A DNA stretch of 64,000 nt, taken from Arion vulgaris (Eukaryota > Mollusca > Gastropoda > Stylommatophora > Arionidae). This document shows, one piece after another, positions 9,908-20,300 of the stretch; positions within the stretch are counted from its first letter, which is position 1; each line of letters begins with the position of its first letter. The position numbers and the translations under genes are program-made. The notes under the pieces are model-generated. The model had not been told where the DNA came from and searched no databases. It saw only the letters and a program-made list of their open reading frames with translations. Location of the stretch: positions 78,866,441 to 78,930,440 of the forward strand of contig CM036753.1 in NCBI GenBank assembly GCA_020796225.1, given 5' to 3'.

Positions 9908-10065
9908 AATAGACTTGTTACCTCTGAAGTCGGAGTAAGGCTCGCCTAAATGGTGAGGGATATTGGTGACAAGAAAAACAAGCTTACACGAACAAATTGG
10001 TGAAATGCGTTATATTATGGGCCATGACTACGTCATATTTCATAACCTGGCGAAAGAAATAAAAA
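9908..10065 (+). mobile_element. SINE family M, 3' part
   Basis: Shares ACCTCTGAAGTCGGAGTAAGG, GCCTAAAT and GTTATATTATGGGCCATGACTAC with the more complete copy at 40672-40978. The hAT MITE at 9732 has inserted just upstream. Confidence 0.6.
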
Positions 10066-10134
10066 TATAATTATTTGAAACATTGAGTACTTTTCATGTG
10101 TCAAGTTGAAAATGAGTTGTATTAGAACCGCATT

Positions 10135-10392
10135 ACGGCCGTGTGGTGCCGGGCCCGCAAGGAAGCAAAAATAGTACCAATGCGACTTACAAGGCATGTC
10201 GTAATATGCGACTGAGGTAGGAGTCTATGGAAGCTACATTAGTAAATAAAGCGTTTCAGAAATCGGACGTCCTGAACTACTTGTAGGTGCATAACTGGCA
10301 CAACGTACAATCGTTCTTAGGCTCAGATCACATATAGATCACAGAGTGGTTAACATGTGGTTGATATAGAGCGTTTGAAGAAGATGATTCGC
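10135..10392 (+). mobile_element. SINE family B copy 1
   Basis: Starts GTGTGGTGCCGGGCCCGCAAGG, followed by the central block AGGCATGTCGTAATATGCGA (GTCGTAAGAGGCG in better copies), then ACTGGCACAACGTACAATCG, and ends at a GAAGAAGATGA tail. About 255 bp. Confidence 0.8.
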
Positions 10393-10614
10393 ATTCATCG
10401 TAACCAAAATCGCAATATTAATAGACTTGAATAATCTATAATTACATACTAACCATATTTAGCTGTGATGTGCTGGTGGCCATATAAGCGGCCATACATA
10501 AGGTTCTTCAATACATCTCATTGTATGAAAAATGTTTATTTAAAAAAATGTTCTGATAATAAAAGATAATTATCAATACAACAGTCGGACTGATAAGATT
10601 AATTCACTGAGCCG

Positions 10615-10731
10615 GTGTTAGGGAGTTTGTGCACTGCAGCTGAGATCGTCCTGTGTAAGAAAGAGATCGGAGCATACATGGTTACTCACCGAAGTGCAAT
10701 GATGATGATCATATCAATCTATCAATCTTCA
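10615..10731 (+). mobile_element. SINE family A copy 2, 3' end
   Basis: Only the last 115 bp: GGAGTTTGTGCACTGCAGCTG, AAGAAAGAGATCGGAGC and a weak CAAT tail (ATCAATCTATCAATC). Confidence 0.8.
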
Positions 10732-10908
10732 CTGATGCGTTCACTTATGGAACCGAACACAAAAGGATTGTGGGTTTACATATGAGGAACGAAATCAACT
10801 ATTTTACCTACTACATTCTGAGTTCAGAAATGGGAAGTAACAGGGATTGCATTTCCTAAGGTTTAAAAAAATGTTCGACACAGTTCGATACATATATATA
10901 TATATATA

Positions 10909-11156
10909 CAGGGTGTTCAAGATAATTGTAGCCTCATTGACAATTCGAAACTTGCCAGGTACACATTGAGTTGTGTTTATTTACTATTTAAACCGGTTCT
11001 GACTAGCTCGTCCTACGTCACATTTGTTCATCGCCCCTTCCGGCGCTACAATCACACAACCTTGACCTATACTACGTCATAACTGAACCTTCTCAGTTCC
11101 ATACATATATGCCAGATTAGCTCCATTCACAGGCTGCTTTTAAGTTGAAAACCCTG
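10909..11156. mobile_element. Short DNA transposon with CAGGGT ends
   Basis: Left end CAGGGTGTTCAA, right end the reverse complement of CAGGGTTTTCAA (11 of 12). It is flanked by TATA on both sides (10905-10908 and 11157-11160), inside a (TA)n run on the left, so a TA versus TATA duplication cannot be told apart. 248 bp, non-coding. Confidence 0.6.
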
Positions 11157-11254
11157 TATACTACGAGCCCCGTACTTGTAGTAATTAATGTAACAACATC
11201 TATAACTAGCGCCATCACCATATAATCATTTATGTCATCAGTACAACCATTATG

Positions 11255-11400
11255 CAAAGAAGAGAAGAAGACGATCAAGGAGAAGGATGCGAGTGATGGA
11301 AGGAGAATGATTGCTGATGATGTCTATGTAAGATTGAGAAATTCCGAAAGACTCTTAGGGAGGCAACGTTCTGCTCAGGACAAGCTTTTGGATAGATTTA
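11255..11400 (+). pseudogene. LINE N 3' fragment
   Basis: The pieces GGAAGGAGAATGATTGCTGA and GGCAACGTTCTGCTCAGGAC..AAGCTTTTGGAT align with LINE N at 29020-29160. It lies inside a 64-codon open frame (11232-11426) whose only meaning is this remnant. Confidence 0.55.
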
Positions 11401-11417
11401 CAATAGTTATCATTACT

Positions 11418-11663
11418 GAAAAATGAAAATCGTGGCATATCCCAAAGGACGTAGCCATCAACCACAGTAAACAAGTCGTTGATTTTCTAGGCACCACTTA
11501 TACGTTCAGTAGTTTGCCATTGCTTTCTGAACGGGTGGCGCCATCGTCCTTTGTTAAAATCAACGGAAACAATTTGCAAGCAAACTGTCCGCAGCGTGAT
11601 TCGAACTCAGAACGTCGGGGTTAATAGACAGAGTCACTAACCCCTAGGCCACAGACGCCACCA
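11418..11663 (-). mobile_element. SINE family F copy 1, tRNA-derived
   Basis: Flanked by the perfect 11-bp duplication TTATCATTACT (11407-11417 and 11664-11674). The minus strand starts GTGGCGTCTGTGGCCTAGGG (A box) and has B box GAGTTCGAATCAC. The body includes CAAACTACTGAACGTATAAG and GTGCCTAGAAAATCAACGAC. 246 bp. Confidence 0.9.
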
Positions 11664-11691
11664 TTATCATTACTACAGTCATATTTACCAT

Positions 11692-11806
11692 CATGAAACA
11701 TAACTGCCATCACCATGCTCCCTACCGCAACAGTCGAAATTATCACAACTGTTCCTATCATCACCATGCTCACTACCGCAACAGTCGAAATTATCACAAC
11801 TAACCA
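11692..11806. repeat. Two-unit duplication, about 55 bp
   Basis: CATCACCATGCTCCCTACCG..CAACAGTCGAAATTATCACAACT occurs twice in tandem with a few changes. Confidence 0.8.
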
Positions 11807-11817
11807 TCACCATTTTT

Positions 11818-12030
11818 ATTTTATTTTATTTTTTTTCCGATTCAGAAGCACTTGAGCTTTCAGCTCTTCGGCTCGGTGCCATGGACATCGTAACCCTTCG
11901 ATTCGATGCCACGAACACCGTAAATCTGGGGAACCTGTGGCTTTTCTGCCAGCCCGCGGAATTGAACCCGCACTCACAGAGGGCTAGTCACACGTAGTGC
12001 AACGTGCTACGAACACGCTGGGCAGGGGGG
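11818..12030 (-). mobile_element. SINE family D copy 2
   Basis: Reverse copy with a long T-rich stretch on the left (poly-A tail), GATTCAGAAGCACTTGAGC, and B box GGGTTCAATTCCGCGGG on the minus strand. Confidence 0.85.
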
Positions 12031-13084
12031 CTACAGCAATCTTTACACAAGTGTCAATACCAAAAGTTTATTCCTGTTACCACAATCACCACTATTAAAG
12101 ACGTCATTATCATCATCATCACGAGATGATGCACTGTATGTGACAATTATGTAAATTGTAGTTGTGTACGTAATGACCCCATACAGTACCCCTACTATCT
12201 CGCACGGTTAAACTGTAGAGTCCATTTTAAATTCGAAACATCTTATCTCTGTGCAAGGCCTATTATTCCGTACTGTCGGTCACTTCTCTTCTCATCGATC
12301 TTTCCCAGGCGTGCGACGTGTCGTGTTTTGCCTTTTCCATTACAGCTACTGAACACACTTCTCTGTTTGTTAGACAAGAACAAGACATTAACTAGATTTG
12401 CTGGGTCATTCTCTAATCTGTGTACATAGAGTGATTTACTTGTGTGCTACTGTTGTCTCTATCAAATTGGTGATCCATAATAACTTGTTATTTATTTATT
12501 GTGTTATGAGATAATGTGATATCATTTATGAGTTCTGTATTGTGTGCAGGAAGTAAGGGTATGGTACTGAGAAGAGGTAGATGATTCTGTAAGTCATACT
12601 TGGAACAATTATATTGTTGCTATTTCTGTCTTGCTCCTTCTTATGCCGTGACAAGATTTTGAAAGCTTAAGTTAATGATGTTTTGGCACGGATGTTATTG
12701 AGTCTATGATTGCCAGGATAGAGTTGTAAACGAACATCAATATTTGTACGTTAGCCTTTCAAAACAATAATATAATACTAATATGTCATCTGTGTAACAC
12801 AACAATAATAGTAGATTCTCATGGTAAAACTACAATATTACTGGTGTAAAGTAACGACATTCATACCGTACGCATATAAAACAACCATTTTGTTATCATA
12901 CTCAATTAACTTTTCAGTGTTTATCTGGTATCCAGTTGAAGATGGACTGACTCAAGAGACTCTGCTTTGGTATAAAAAGGCTCATTTAAAATGGAGATTT
13001 ACAATATTAGACTACACTTCTATGCAGTATCCGTTGTGGGGTATCTCCGCTCTCAGAGACATACAGCGCAGATACATTATATCG
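12031..13084. other. No recognised feature
   Basis: About 1 kb of mixed-composition DNA without internal repeats of any family in the window, apart from a short (ATC)n near 12110. The 124-codon open frame at 12821-13195 shows no motif until it enters LINE H. Confidence 0.5.
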
Positions 13085-13483
13085 CAATTATTAAAGGAAG
13101 TCAATTATACCTTCTTAGAGAACCAGCACCAGAAAGGACAGAGGCATCAGCATAAGAAAGAAAGTTGGAATAGAACCTTACTTGAATTACAGTGAGAAAC
13201 ACAGAATGAAATGGCTCGGCCTCTTAATAAGAACGCAACTGAACTTCACCATATACAGTAATCTACAACTGAACTTCACCATATACAGTAATCTACAACT
13301 GAACTTCACCATTTACAGTAATCTACAACTGAACTTCACCATATACAGTAATCTACAACTGAACTTCACCATATACAGTAATCTACAACTGAACATCAGG
13401 AAAGAAGGCGAGAGGAAGACCACGAAAAAAGATGGATAAATGGCATCGCAGAATCCTGTGAAAAATAAAAATAACTATCACCC
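13085..13483 (+). pseudogene. LINE H C-terminus with an internal minisatellite
   Basis: Matches LINE H from GGCATCAGCATAAGAAAGAAAG through AAATGGCTCGGCCTCTTAATA to GAAAGAAGGCGAGAGGAAGAC. Between these the element carries five extra 30-bp units (13236-13385). The 3' tail continues after a SINE C insertion, at 14006-14090 (GTACCCGGTAACAGCGTGACG). Confidence 0.85.
13236..13395. repeat. 30-bp minisatellite inside LINE H
   Basis: Five complete units plus a partial, each containing CAACTGAACTTCACCATATA. At the matching site in the 8430-8480 copy this sequence is present once as a diverged single unit, so the array is an expansion of LINE coding sequence. Confidence 0.9.
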
Positions 13484-13492
13484 ATACCACTA

Positions 13493-13996
13493 CGCCCGAG
13501 TGGTTATCGGGGTCTAAATTTGGGGTGTAAAGAATAGAACCACTGTTACCTGCCACGCATGTCGTAAGAGGCGCTTAAGAAGGTTTGGCTGAAATCGGAT
13601 GCATGTGTACGCCAGGGAATGCTAACCCGAAACAAATGCTTGCAGAAAACGGATGCACCAGGCCATAAGACGCATAACATGGTGCAACGACATGAGGAAT
13701 GGGATAACGGACTCTACGGTCTTTCTCGGAGATATAGCCACGCAGTAAGAATGTCAGACCTACCATCACTTGGTGGCCAAAACTTACTGCGGGAAGAGGT
13801 CGGCACAAACGGGAAGCAGAAATCATAGGAATTATAACTTACAGAACTGCCCCCAGTATGCAGACTTGAGAGCAAAAGGTGGCCCACTTACACTAGCGTC
13901 CAAGACAAACTGTATGGCGTTGCTGATAATCTGAGGCAGACGGCTGCCTTTATTAGGGAATCCGAAATCCCAATCTAGTGAGAACGCAGAAGAAGA
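13493..13996 (+). mobile_element. SINE-like family C copy 1, inserted in LINE H
   Basis: Flanked by the perfect 9-bp duplication ATACCACTA (13484-13492 and 13997-14005). Its 5' part (CGCCCGAGTGGTTATCGGGG, GAATAGAACCACTG, GCATGTCGTAAGAGGCG) is shared with family B. Its 3' part encodes a LINE-type C-terminus in the sense direction (KLYGVADNLRQTAAFIRESE), then a stop and a GAAGAA tail. 504 bp. It looks like a composite retroposon that uses a LINE 3' end. Confidence 0.9.
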
Positions 13997-14005
13997 ATAC
14001 CACTA

Positions 14006-14090
14006 GAGCCGTGCAAGACAAAAACTACAGACCACAACACAGGGTATGTACCCGGTAACAGCGTGACGGCAACACAAAAAAGGAGAAGAA
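14006..14090 (+). pseudogene. LINE H 3' tail, distal piece
   Basis: Continues the LINE interrupted by SINE C: CGTGCAAGACAAAAAC, GTACCCGGTAACAGCGTGACG, then an A/G-rich end. Confidence 0.8.
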
Positions 14091-14389
14091 ACCAAGAAAA
14101 TAAATGAACATATATGGATGATGGATAGAAATAACAAAGTCAGATCTGTTTCCAACTCAACAAATTGAGTTCAACGTGTGTCATTGAGAAAGATAACAAT
14201 AGACGGTGCAGCACAAATATTACGATCTATCTAACATATTGTAGCGGAAACATTGCGTGCAACCACGAATATATTGTTCACATTGAAGGTTTAGATATGT
14301 TTCTTCAACCTTTGACTTCGAATCACAAAGACAAAATTGTTAACAAATACAATAATTTTAGAATAGAACTAGATAACAATAAATGTAAA
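14091..14389. other. No recognised feature
   Basis: AT-rich sequence up to the hAT MITE. The plus-strand open frame that runs through it (14165-14518) continues into the MITE and shows no motif. Confidence 0.5.
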
Positions 14390-14560
14390 CAGTGGCGGCT
14401 CGTGATCCTTTTTGTTGGTGGGGCCAGACACATATTTTCGGAAAAATCGTGGTTTTGGATTAGGTTATATTTTAATTTATTAAATAATAATGTAATGCAC
14501 ATTACACATTATTTTTAATGGGGCCTGGCCCCACTGGCCTTTAAGGACGAGCCGCCACTG
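14390..14560 (+). mobile_element. hAT-type MITE, complete
   Basis: 171 bp, with ends CAGTGGCGGCTCGT on both sides in inverted orientation. Flanks AATGTAAA (14382-14389) and AGTGTAAA (14561-14568) form an 8-bp duplication with one mismatch. Subterminal blocks GGTGGGGCCAGAC and GGGGCCTGGCCCCACTGG also pair. Confidence 0.95.
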
Positions 14561-14649
14561 AGTGTAAAGCAGAATTAAAATAGAAATATTGGATAATGTC
14601 CAGACATATCTTCAAAACAAAAATATCCCATTTTAACCATAGATCTATA

Positions 14650-14800
14650 TATACAAAGAAGGACCAGAAATATCGGTCTCAGTTTCATGGAGGAGATTGA
14701 GCGAACTGCCCATGATAAAGCAGTATGGAGAAATTGCTTGTAGGCCCTATGTAACGTATAATGGTACGAGATGAATTATTTTATATCTTCTCCCGTACCT
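14650..14800 (+). pseudogene. LINE family I 3' end
   Basis: Reads RNIGLSFMEEIERTAHDKAVW then a stop in place of the ALC-type end; the intact form is at 37335-37552. Short 5'-truncated remnant. Confidence 0.75.
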
Positions 14801-15149
14801 TATACTGTAGTTAGGTTAATAATGAAGTTGTGATGGATTTCAACAACTGTTTACGGAATGCAGTGTTACCCGAGACGAGGTTTCATAGCTATTTACTACC
14901 ATACCATCAACACGAGAAAGATCCTAGACTGCTTGGCAGCTACCCTATACTAACCTTGCAAAATGCATATGGCAAATTACTGTAGACGATAGTGACCAGA
15001 AAATTAGTATGTCAGTTGAAGAAACTCCTTGATGTTCTTGAGACGTTTAATAGATTTAACAATGTGATTTTCATCAAAGATATTGTCTGATTTTTGTTCA
15101 TATTCACTGGTGATTGTTTAATTAATCAATCTCTGCATTTATTGATCTG
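14801..15149. other. No recognised feature
   Basis: AT-rich sequence between a LINE remnant and SINE B2; no internal repeat or motif seen. Confidence 0.5.
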
Positions 15150-15408
15150 ACGCCCATATGTTGCCCTGGGCTCTCAGGGGAAGCAACTAACACTGCGACC
15201 TACAAGGCATGTCGTAAGAGTCGACTGAGGTAAGGGCCTTGGGAAGCTTCCTAGTAAATAAAAGCGTCTCAGAAAACGGATGTGATGGCCTACTTGTAGG
15301 GGCATTATTGGAACAACGTGCAATCGCTCTTAGGCTCAGATCACATACAAATCACAAAGAGTGGTTAACAAGTGGTCGATACGGAGCATTCGAAGAAGAA
15401 GAAGATTA
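15150..15408 (+). mobile_element. SINE family B copy 2
   Basis: Contains CTGCGACCTACAAGGCATGTCGTAAGAG-type sequence, GGAACAACGTGCAATCGCTC, and ends ATTCGAAGAAGAAGAAGAT. The 5' head is partly altered (GTTGCCCTGGGCTC). Confidence 0.8.
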
Positions 15409-16309
15409 ATCTGGGATATCATTTCAAACTTTGCAGAAATATTTACACGAAGAAACAAGAAACGGCAATGACAGGTAGATTATCAAACACATTGAAGACA
15501 TTTACACGGAGAGCACATAAAATAGATAAGGCCATACTACATTTCATTTAATCTATATATATATAATATATATATATACATATACAAGAGTGATATAAGA
15601 ATCAAAAGTATTTCATTGTATGTATGTCTGTTCCCATTGTTTCAAGATATCTGGACGATTCTTGTACAACAATGGTCACGTGTTAAAGCGATGGTAATAT
15701 CGCTACAAAAATATTTGATACTATTTATTAGTATTTCAGCATGTTAGGTTGCCGAATGCATTAGATTCTTGATTTTCTATGCTGGAGACCCTTGTTCAAT
15801 TCCCGGGAAGGACAACAAGTTTTTTTAAAACATTTTATTTTTATTAACACATTTGATCCTTTTTTTGTAAAAAAAATTGGTATTTCAAAACGTCTGACAA
15901 TAGCCTAATGGATTAGATGGAGACACGCATTAAATTCACGGGAATATCAACAATTTTCACACCATGTGAAACGTTTGCACTAATGAACTAGAAGACCCGC
16001 TATTCGCACACTACAGTTACATGCATGATACGCCACAATGTCATAACTGTCAAATGTCAAATGTTAGTTTGATCTGGAGCACTGTTGTTGTATTTATTAG
16101 TATTGTAACACATCTGATCATTATTCCATATATTTATAATCAGTTCAATTATTGAATTTGCCATTTGTTAGTATTGAAGCATTCCCATTTGACACTCTAG
16201 TTTACACATTGTGTTACTTTAGTTTAGTGACACACTGTGTTACTTTAGTTTAAGCCATTCAATACTCTCCTCAAACGTTTTATTTTTTTAAATCTATGTA
16301 ATATGGCTA
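15409..16309. other. AT-rich stretch with (TA)n and two tRNA-like head remnants
   Basis: A (TA)n run lies at about 15548-15586. TTGTTCAATTCCCGGG (near 15795) and AATAGCCTAATGGATTAG (near 15900) resemble B- and A-box pieces of tRNA-derived repeats but are too degraded to assign. TTGTGTTACTTTAGTTTA is duplicated near 16210-16250. Confidence 0.4.
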
Positions 16310-16699
16310 GACAACATAATGTTATTAATGGAAGGCAGCCGATTTGTATGCCATACGGGTAACAGGAGACGGGGCATGTGTCTTTAATATGCTCCGTCTC
16401 GCACTTTTTAGGACTGAACAGTTTTGGTGTGTATTCGCAATGAAATTGTCAGCCGCATTGTGTCAAAGTAGGAAACTAAAGAATTTCTTTTGCAACCATA
16501 GAACTGACTGAATAAATTGTAATTTGTCAACTTTCCCTGGAATTCTATTGTATCATGTTTTACTGGCACGAGGAACATTTTAATTTTATGTGGTCAACCG
16601 ACGAAGTTTTCCCAACAAAAATGGAGAGAAAACGTACTGTTATGAATGGACAAGTATCCGATTTTGAGGGGACGAGCCATGCTTCTTTAATATACTCAA
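16310..16699. repeat. Diverged direct duplication of about 90 bp
   Basis: Segments at about 16310-16400 and 16625-16699 share TGTTATTAATGGA../TGTTATGAATGGA.., CCGATTT, and TTCTTTAATATACTC-like ends. The second copy was hit by SINE D3. Confidence 0.4.
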
Positions 16700-16906
16700 C
16701 GCCCGTCTGCACAGCGTGTTCGTAGCGCGTTGGACTACGGGTGACTATCCCTCTGTGTGTGCGGATTCAATTCCGCGGGATGGCAGAAAAAGCCACAGAT
16801 TCCCCAGATTTACGGTGTTCGTGGCACCGAACCGAAGTGTTACGATGTCCATGGCACCGAGCCGAAGAGCTGAAAAGCTCAAGTGCTTCTGGATCGGAAA
16901 AAAAAG
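16700..16906 (+). mobile_element. SINE family D copy 3
   Basis: The only plus-strand D copy. Target duplication AATATACTCAA (16689-16699) and AATATGCTCAA (16907-16917). A box TAGCGCGTTGG, B box GATTCAATTCCGCGGG, and a tail of eight A after GGATCGG. 207 bp. Confidence 0.9.
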
Positions 16907-17284
16907 AATATGCTCAATCTGGCACTGTTTGAGACTTTACAACTAGATTCAAACTAAATTCCTCGTGCGAAGAACGGATACATCTGCTAGTTGATTATAC
17001 AAAACACAATCTTTCAAATCGTTTGAATATTTTTATCTAAAATGTGTCCGATATTTTCTCTTTAGTGTGTGTGTAAACATTTTTTATCTAAAATATGTTC
17101 GATATTTTATCGTTGTGCGGGTAAATGTTTTCATTTGAACAGTAAGTTGTAACTGAAGTTGTAAGAAAGTATGAGTTTGCATCTTTACTTTTTGTGTCAG
17201 GCTGCGAAGTATGAGCTACGGGCTCCTTGTGGTGAACCGCGGCCATCGTAAATACTATAGAGAAGGCCGTGGGTGAACTACCTG
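16907..17284. other. No recognised feature
   Basis: AT-rich sequence; a 60-bp phrase (AAAATGTGTCCGATATTTT / AAAATATGTTCGATATTTT) is loosely duplicated at 17039-17115. Confidence 0.5.
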
Positions 17285-17703
17285 GATATTATTACCAAGA
17301 AAGTTAGGTGTTAGCTTCTTGCTCTAAAGGTACTTGGTTAGCTCCCTTGTGGAGCCATCGATATATTTTTCCAGAGATCCTTGATATTAGTGTAGATGAA
17401 AGCGAGTAACTAGTCTTATCGAAGATGGACGATGAGACGTAGGTCCCGTGTTCACGTTCAGCACGTAAAAGAACCATTGGCAGTTTAAAATCGAAATCCA
17501 GCTGGAAAGCCGCTGCCCGGGGACATATCATTATAAAAAGTCTTTTAAATAAATTCCTTCAAAATGTTTTCACCATGTTCAAAATTATATTGGGGGCCTC
17601 GACGGTGCTACGGAGTTCGTGCAATGCCGCTGAGATCTTCCTATTTTAAAAACGAGGACGGAGCACATGTGATAACTCACTGAAGTGCAATGATGATAGT
17701 TAT

Positions 17704-17734
<31 letters not shown>

Positions 17735-17735
17735 T
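17285..17735 (+). mobile_element. SINE family A copy 3
   Basis: Near full length: degraded tRNA-like head, TTTTTCCAGAGATCC, GAACCATTGGCAGTT, GCTACGGAGTTCGTGCAATG, and a clear tail of six CAAT units (17705-17732). Confidence 0.85.
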
Positions 17736-18207
17736 TTCCTATGAGGCAGGATTCCAAAACTATCTTTCAGATCCTCGAGATCTGCCTGATAAAATGGCAA
17801 GGAGTGTAATGCTAATAATTGGCTTTTCTTCTTCTTCATAGACGACTTTGCCGTGACTATCTGGCAATTTCCAAACATACAACAAAAATAAAGAATTGTT
17901 TATTTCTTGATAGCAAATGTATCGTCAGATCTCCATCAAGCTTCAGTACAGTGGAGATCATTCCAATAATTGTATAGTTATCCAGACAGATCTGTTTCCA
18001 TGGTGCTCTGTGGTGTGACAAAGTAAGGTTTCAATCAGTATGAATTCTGACTCACTTGGCGTGTAAAGCAAAAGCTGTCTCTATATCAAGTAAATCCCCA
18101 AACATTAGTCCTAATAGGTGTCTGTATTACATTACAAGTTTTTATTAGAACAACGTCGATATTTATCGTTTTGTTAACTTGTGTATTTCTACATATTAAG
18201 ACCTCTC

Positions 18208-18492
18208 TATGACAGATGGGTCTGTTGGGGTCTCTTTGACTAAGCGGTTTAGCCGATGGCTAATCTTCAAAAGGTCGTGGATAGAACTTTCTGCTCCGTT
18301 CTGTTCACATATTTCTGTTCACATATTTCTGTTCACATATTTCTGTTCACATATTTCTGTTCGCATATTTTTCCGGAAATCCTTAGGATTATTACCGGAG
18401 CAACGGAATTCATACCCTGTAGAATATTGTCGGCAGGTGACGTGCCATTTCTGCAGAGAGGTACCTAGTCGTATGTGGAAAACACAGGGTAA
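18208..18492 (+). mobile_element. SINE family G copy 4
   Basis: tRNA-like head (TAAGCGGTTTAGCCGATGGC), then CTGTTCACATATTT repeated about five times at 14-bp spacing (18299-18370), a local expansion of the CTGTTCACG segment. The body continues to GGTGACGTGCCATTTCTGC. SINE C2 cuts it near AGGGTAA, and a short remainder follows from 19022. Confidence 0.8.
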
Positions 18493-19021
18493 TTCTTCTT
18501 CTTCTTCTGCGTTCTCACTAGATTGGGATTTCGGATTCTCTAATAAAGGCAGCCGTCTGCCTCAGATTATCAGCCACGCCATACAGTTTGTCTTGGACAC
18601 TAGTGTAAGGGGGCCACCTCTTTCCTCTCAAGTCTGCATACAGGGGGCAGTTCCGTAGGATATAATTCCTATGATTTCTGCTTCCCCGTTTGTGCCGACC
18701 TCTTCCAGCAGTAAGTTTTGACTGCCCTCGTGATGGTAGGTCTGACATTCTTACTGCGTAGCTAAATCTCCAAGACAGATTGGCGACCGTAGAATCCGTT
18801 ATCCCATTCCTCATTGTGAGGCTTCGTTGCAGCATATTATGCGCCTTACGGCCTGGTGCATCCGTTTTCTGCAAGCATTTGTTTCGGGTTAGCATTCCTT
18901 AGCGGACACGTGTATCCGATTTCAGTCAAAGCTCTCTAGCTGCCTCTTACGACATGTGTGGCAGGTAACAGTGGTTCTAGTCTTTACACTCCAAATTTAG
19001 ACTCCGGTAACCACTCGGGCG
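18493..19021 (-). mobile_element. SINE-like family C copy 2, inserted in SINE G
   Basis: Reverse copy of the 13493 element, with a (TTC)n left end and CTCGGGCG right end; flanks AGGGTAA/AAGGTAA suggest a short duplication. The minus strand 18518-18895 holds a 125-residue open frame. Its last 45 residues read ILRNCPLYADLRGKRWP and KLYGVADNLRQTAAFIRE, a LINE C-terminal domain. The upstream part of that frame is the SINE body and not protein-like. Confidence 0.85.
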
Positions 19022-19074
19022 AGAAGGTAATGAAGTCAGTCAAGCCCTAGTCTTTAGATCATTTTAGGCTAAGG

Positions 19075-19534
19075 CAGCGTTTCCCAAGGTGGGCGGTACC
19101 GCCCCAGTGGCGCTGAAGCGTTCTGGGGGAGGGAAGGGGGTGATAGTAGATTCAGAAGAATTTGGGGGTGTTCGGGAGATTAGGGTCGGTGGCTCCTTGA
19201 AGAAGACATCAATAATAAATATTTTAAAATAAATTATTTATGTGTTTGAGATTGAATAATTCTTTAAAATTTGAATTCTGCATTTTAATTCATTTTCTGC
19301 CCGTCTTACACGATCCATTTTTTAATTAATTTTCTATTCCATGCATAGAATCATTTAAAAATAAATTGACAATGTATTGCATAAATATATATCAATTGTC
19401 TATGTCAAAGAGAAAATAGAGCATGTATATATATGGGAGGCGGGCTTTGGCAAACTGTTATAATGTGGAGGGGGCGTTACAAAGTTTGTGTTGTGCAAAG
19501 TGGGCGGTGGGTCCAAATAGTTTGGGAATCTTTG
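19075..19534. mobile_element. hAT-type non-autonomous element
   Basis: Ends CAGCGTTTCCCAA and the reverse complement of CAAAGATTCCCAA (10 of 13). Flanks GGCTAAGG (19067-19074) and GTCTAAGG (19535-19542) form an 8-bp duplication with one mismatch. 460 bp, with GC-rich subterminal parts and an AT-rich middle. The CAGnGTTTCCCAA type of end is common among animal hAT elements. Confidence 0.85.
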
Positions 19535-19575
19535 GTCTAAGGTTTGTATAACATATTACACTTCACAATTTTTGT

Positions 19576-19842
19576 AATTAAAGGAACCCTTTCATGCCTC
19601 GTGGTATATAGGTCAATACAGTGTTAGGCCTGTATTTTCATTGACCGTCGGCACACGATGGGTGATGTGGTCAGCATCACGCCGGCCGTCTTTACTTTCC
19701 CAGTGCATGTCTGGTACCCAGTTGAGGCTGGGTCGACCTGAGAGCCGTCGTGGTCGGGAAAATTCCACGAAGCTGAAGCGGGAGCTGAACCCAGACCACC
19801 AGCCTTGAGAAGCGAGTTCACTAACAACTACGCTACAGCGGC
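19576..19842 (-). mobile_element. SINE family E, widespread animal SINE type
   Basis: Flanked by the perfect 13-bp duplication TCACAATTTTTGT (19563-19575 and 19843-19855). The minus strand has A box TAGCGTAGTTGTTAG, B box GGGTTCAGCTCC, then CAACTGGGTACCAGACATGC and GGAAAGTAAAGACGGCC, and ends GGCATGAAAGGGTTCC. The GGGTACC..AAAGTAAAG..GGCC arrangement is one I recall from SINEs in many invertebrates. 267 bp. Confidence 0.9.
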
Positions 19843-19874
19843 TCACAATTTTTGTGACTCATAATAAAAGTATT

Positions 19875-20300
19875 TTTCTACCAACACTTTGTTACCAGTG
19901 CCAAGTTTGATCTCTAACAGCAACACGCCACAGAAAGCTCACCTCGTCTGAAATGAAATACTTGAGGAAGGAAGTGGGGGTCATCAGGAAAGATAGACTA
20001 CAAAATGAAGTCATCAGAAGCAAAATGGTCATAATTTTTATGCACCGAATACATTGAAAGACAACAAATGCAGTGGTTTGGACATTTGATTAGAATGGAG
20101 TACAACCAGCTACCAGTAACAACAAACAATATAAAGAGATCACTTACTAGAGCCAAGGGAAGACCAAGAAAAGGATGGATAGACAATATCATGACCGCAC
20201 TAAAAAAACACGAATATAACACAAGGGCGACTCATCTGGTCCTGGAACGCAATTAAAGCTCCCACCCCTACGCCCAACGGCAAGAGTGGACAGCTAATTC
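19875..20300 (+). pseudogene. LINE C-terminal fragment, H-like
   Basis: Reads MKYLRKEVGVIRKDRLQNEVI then, after frameshifts, MQWFGHLIRMEYNQLP and KGRPRKGWIDNI (20068-20256), the usual QWFGHL..RPRK.WID end of LINE ORFs. No RT palm remains. Confidence 0.8.
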
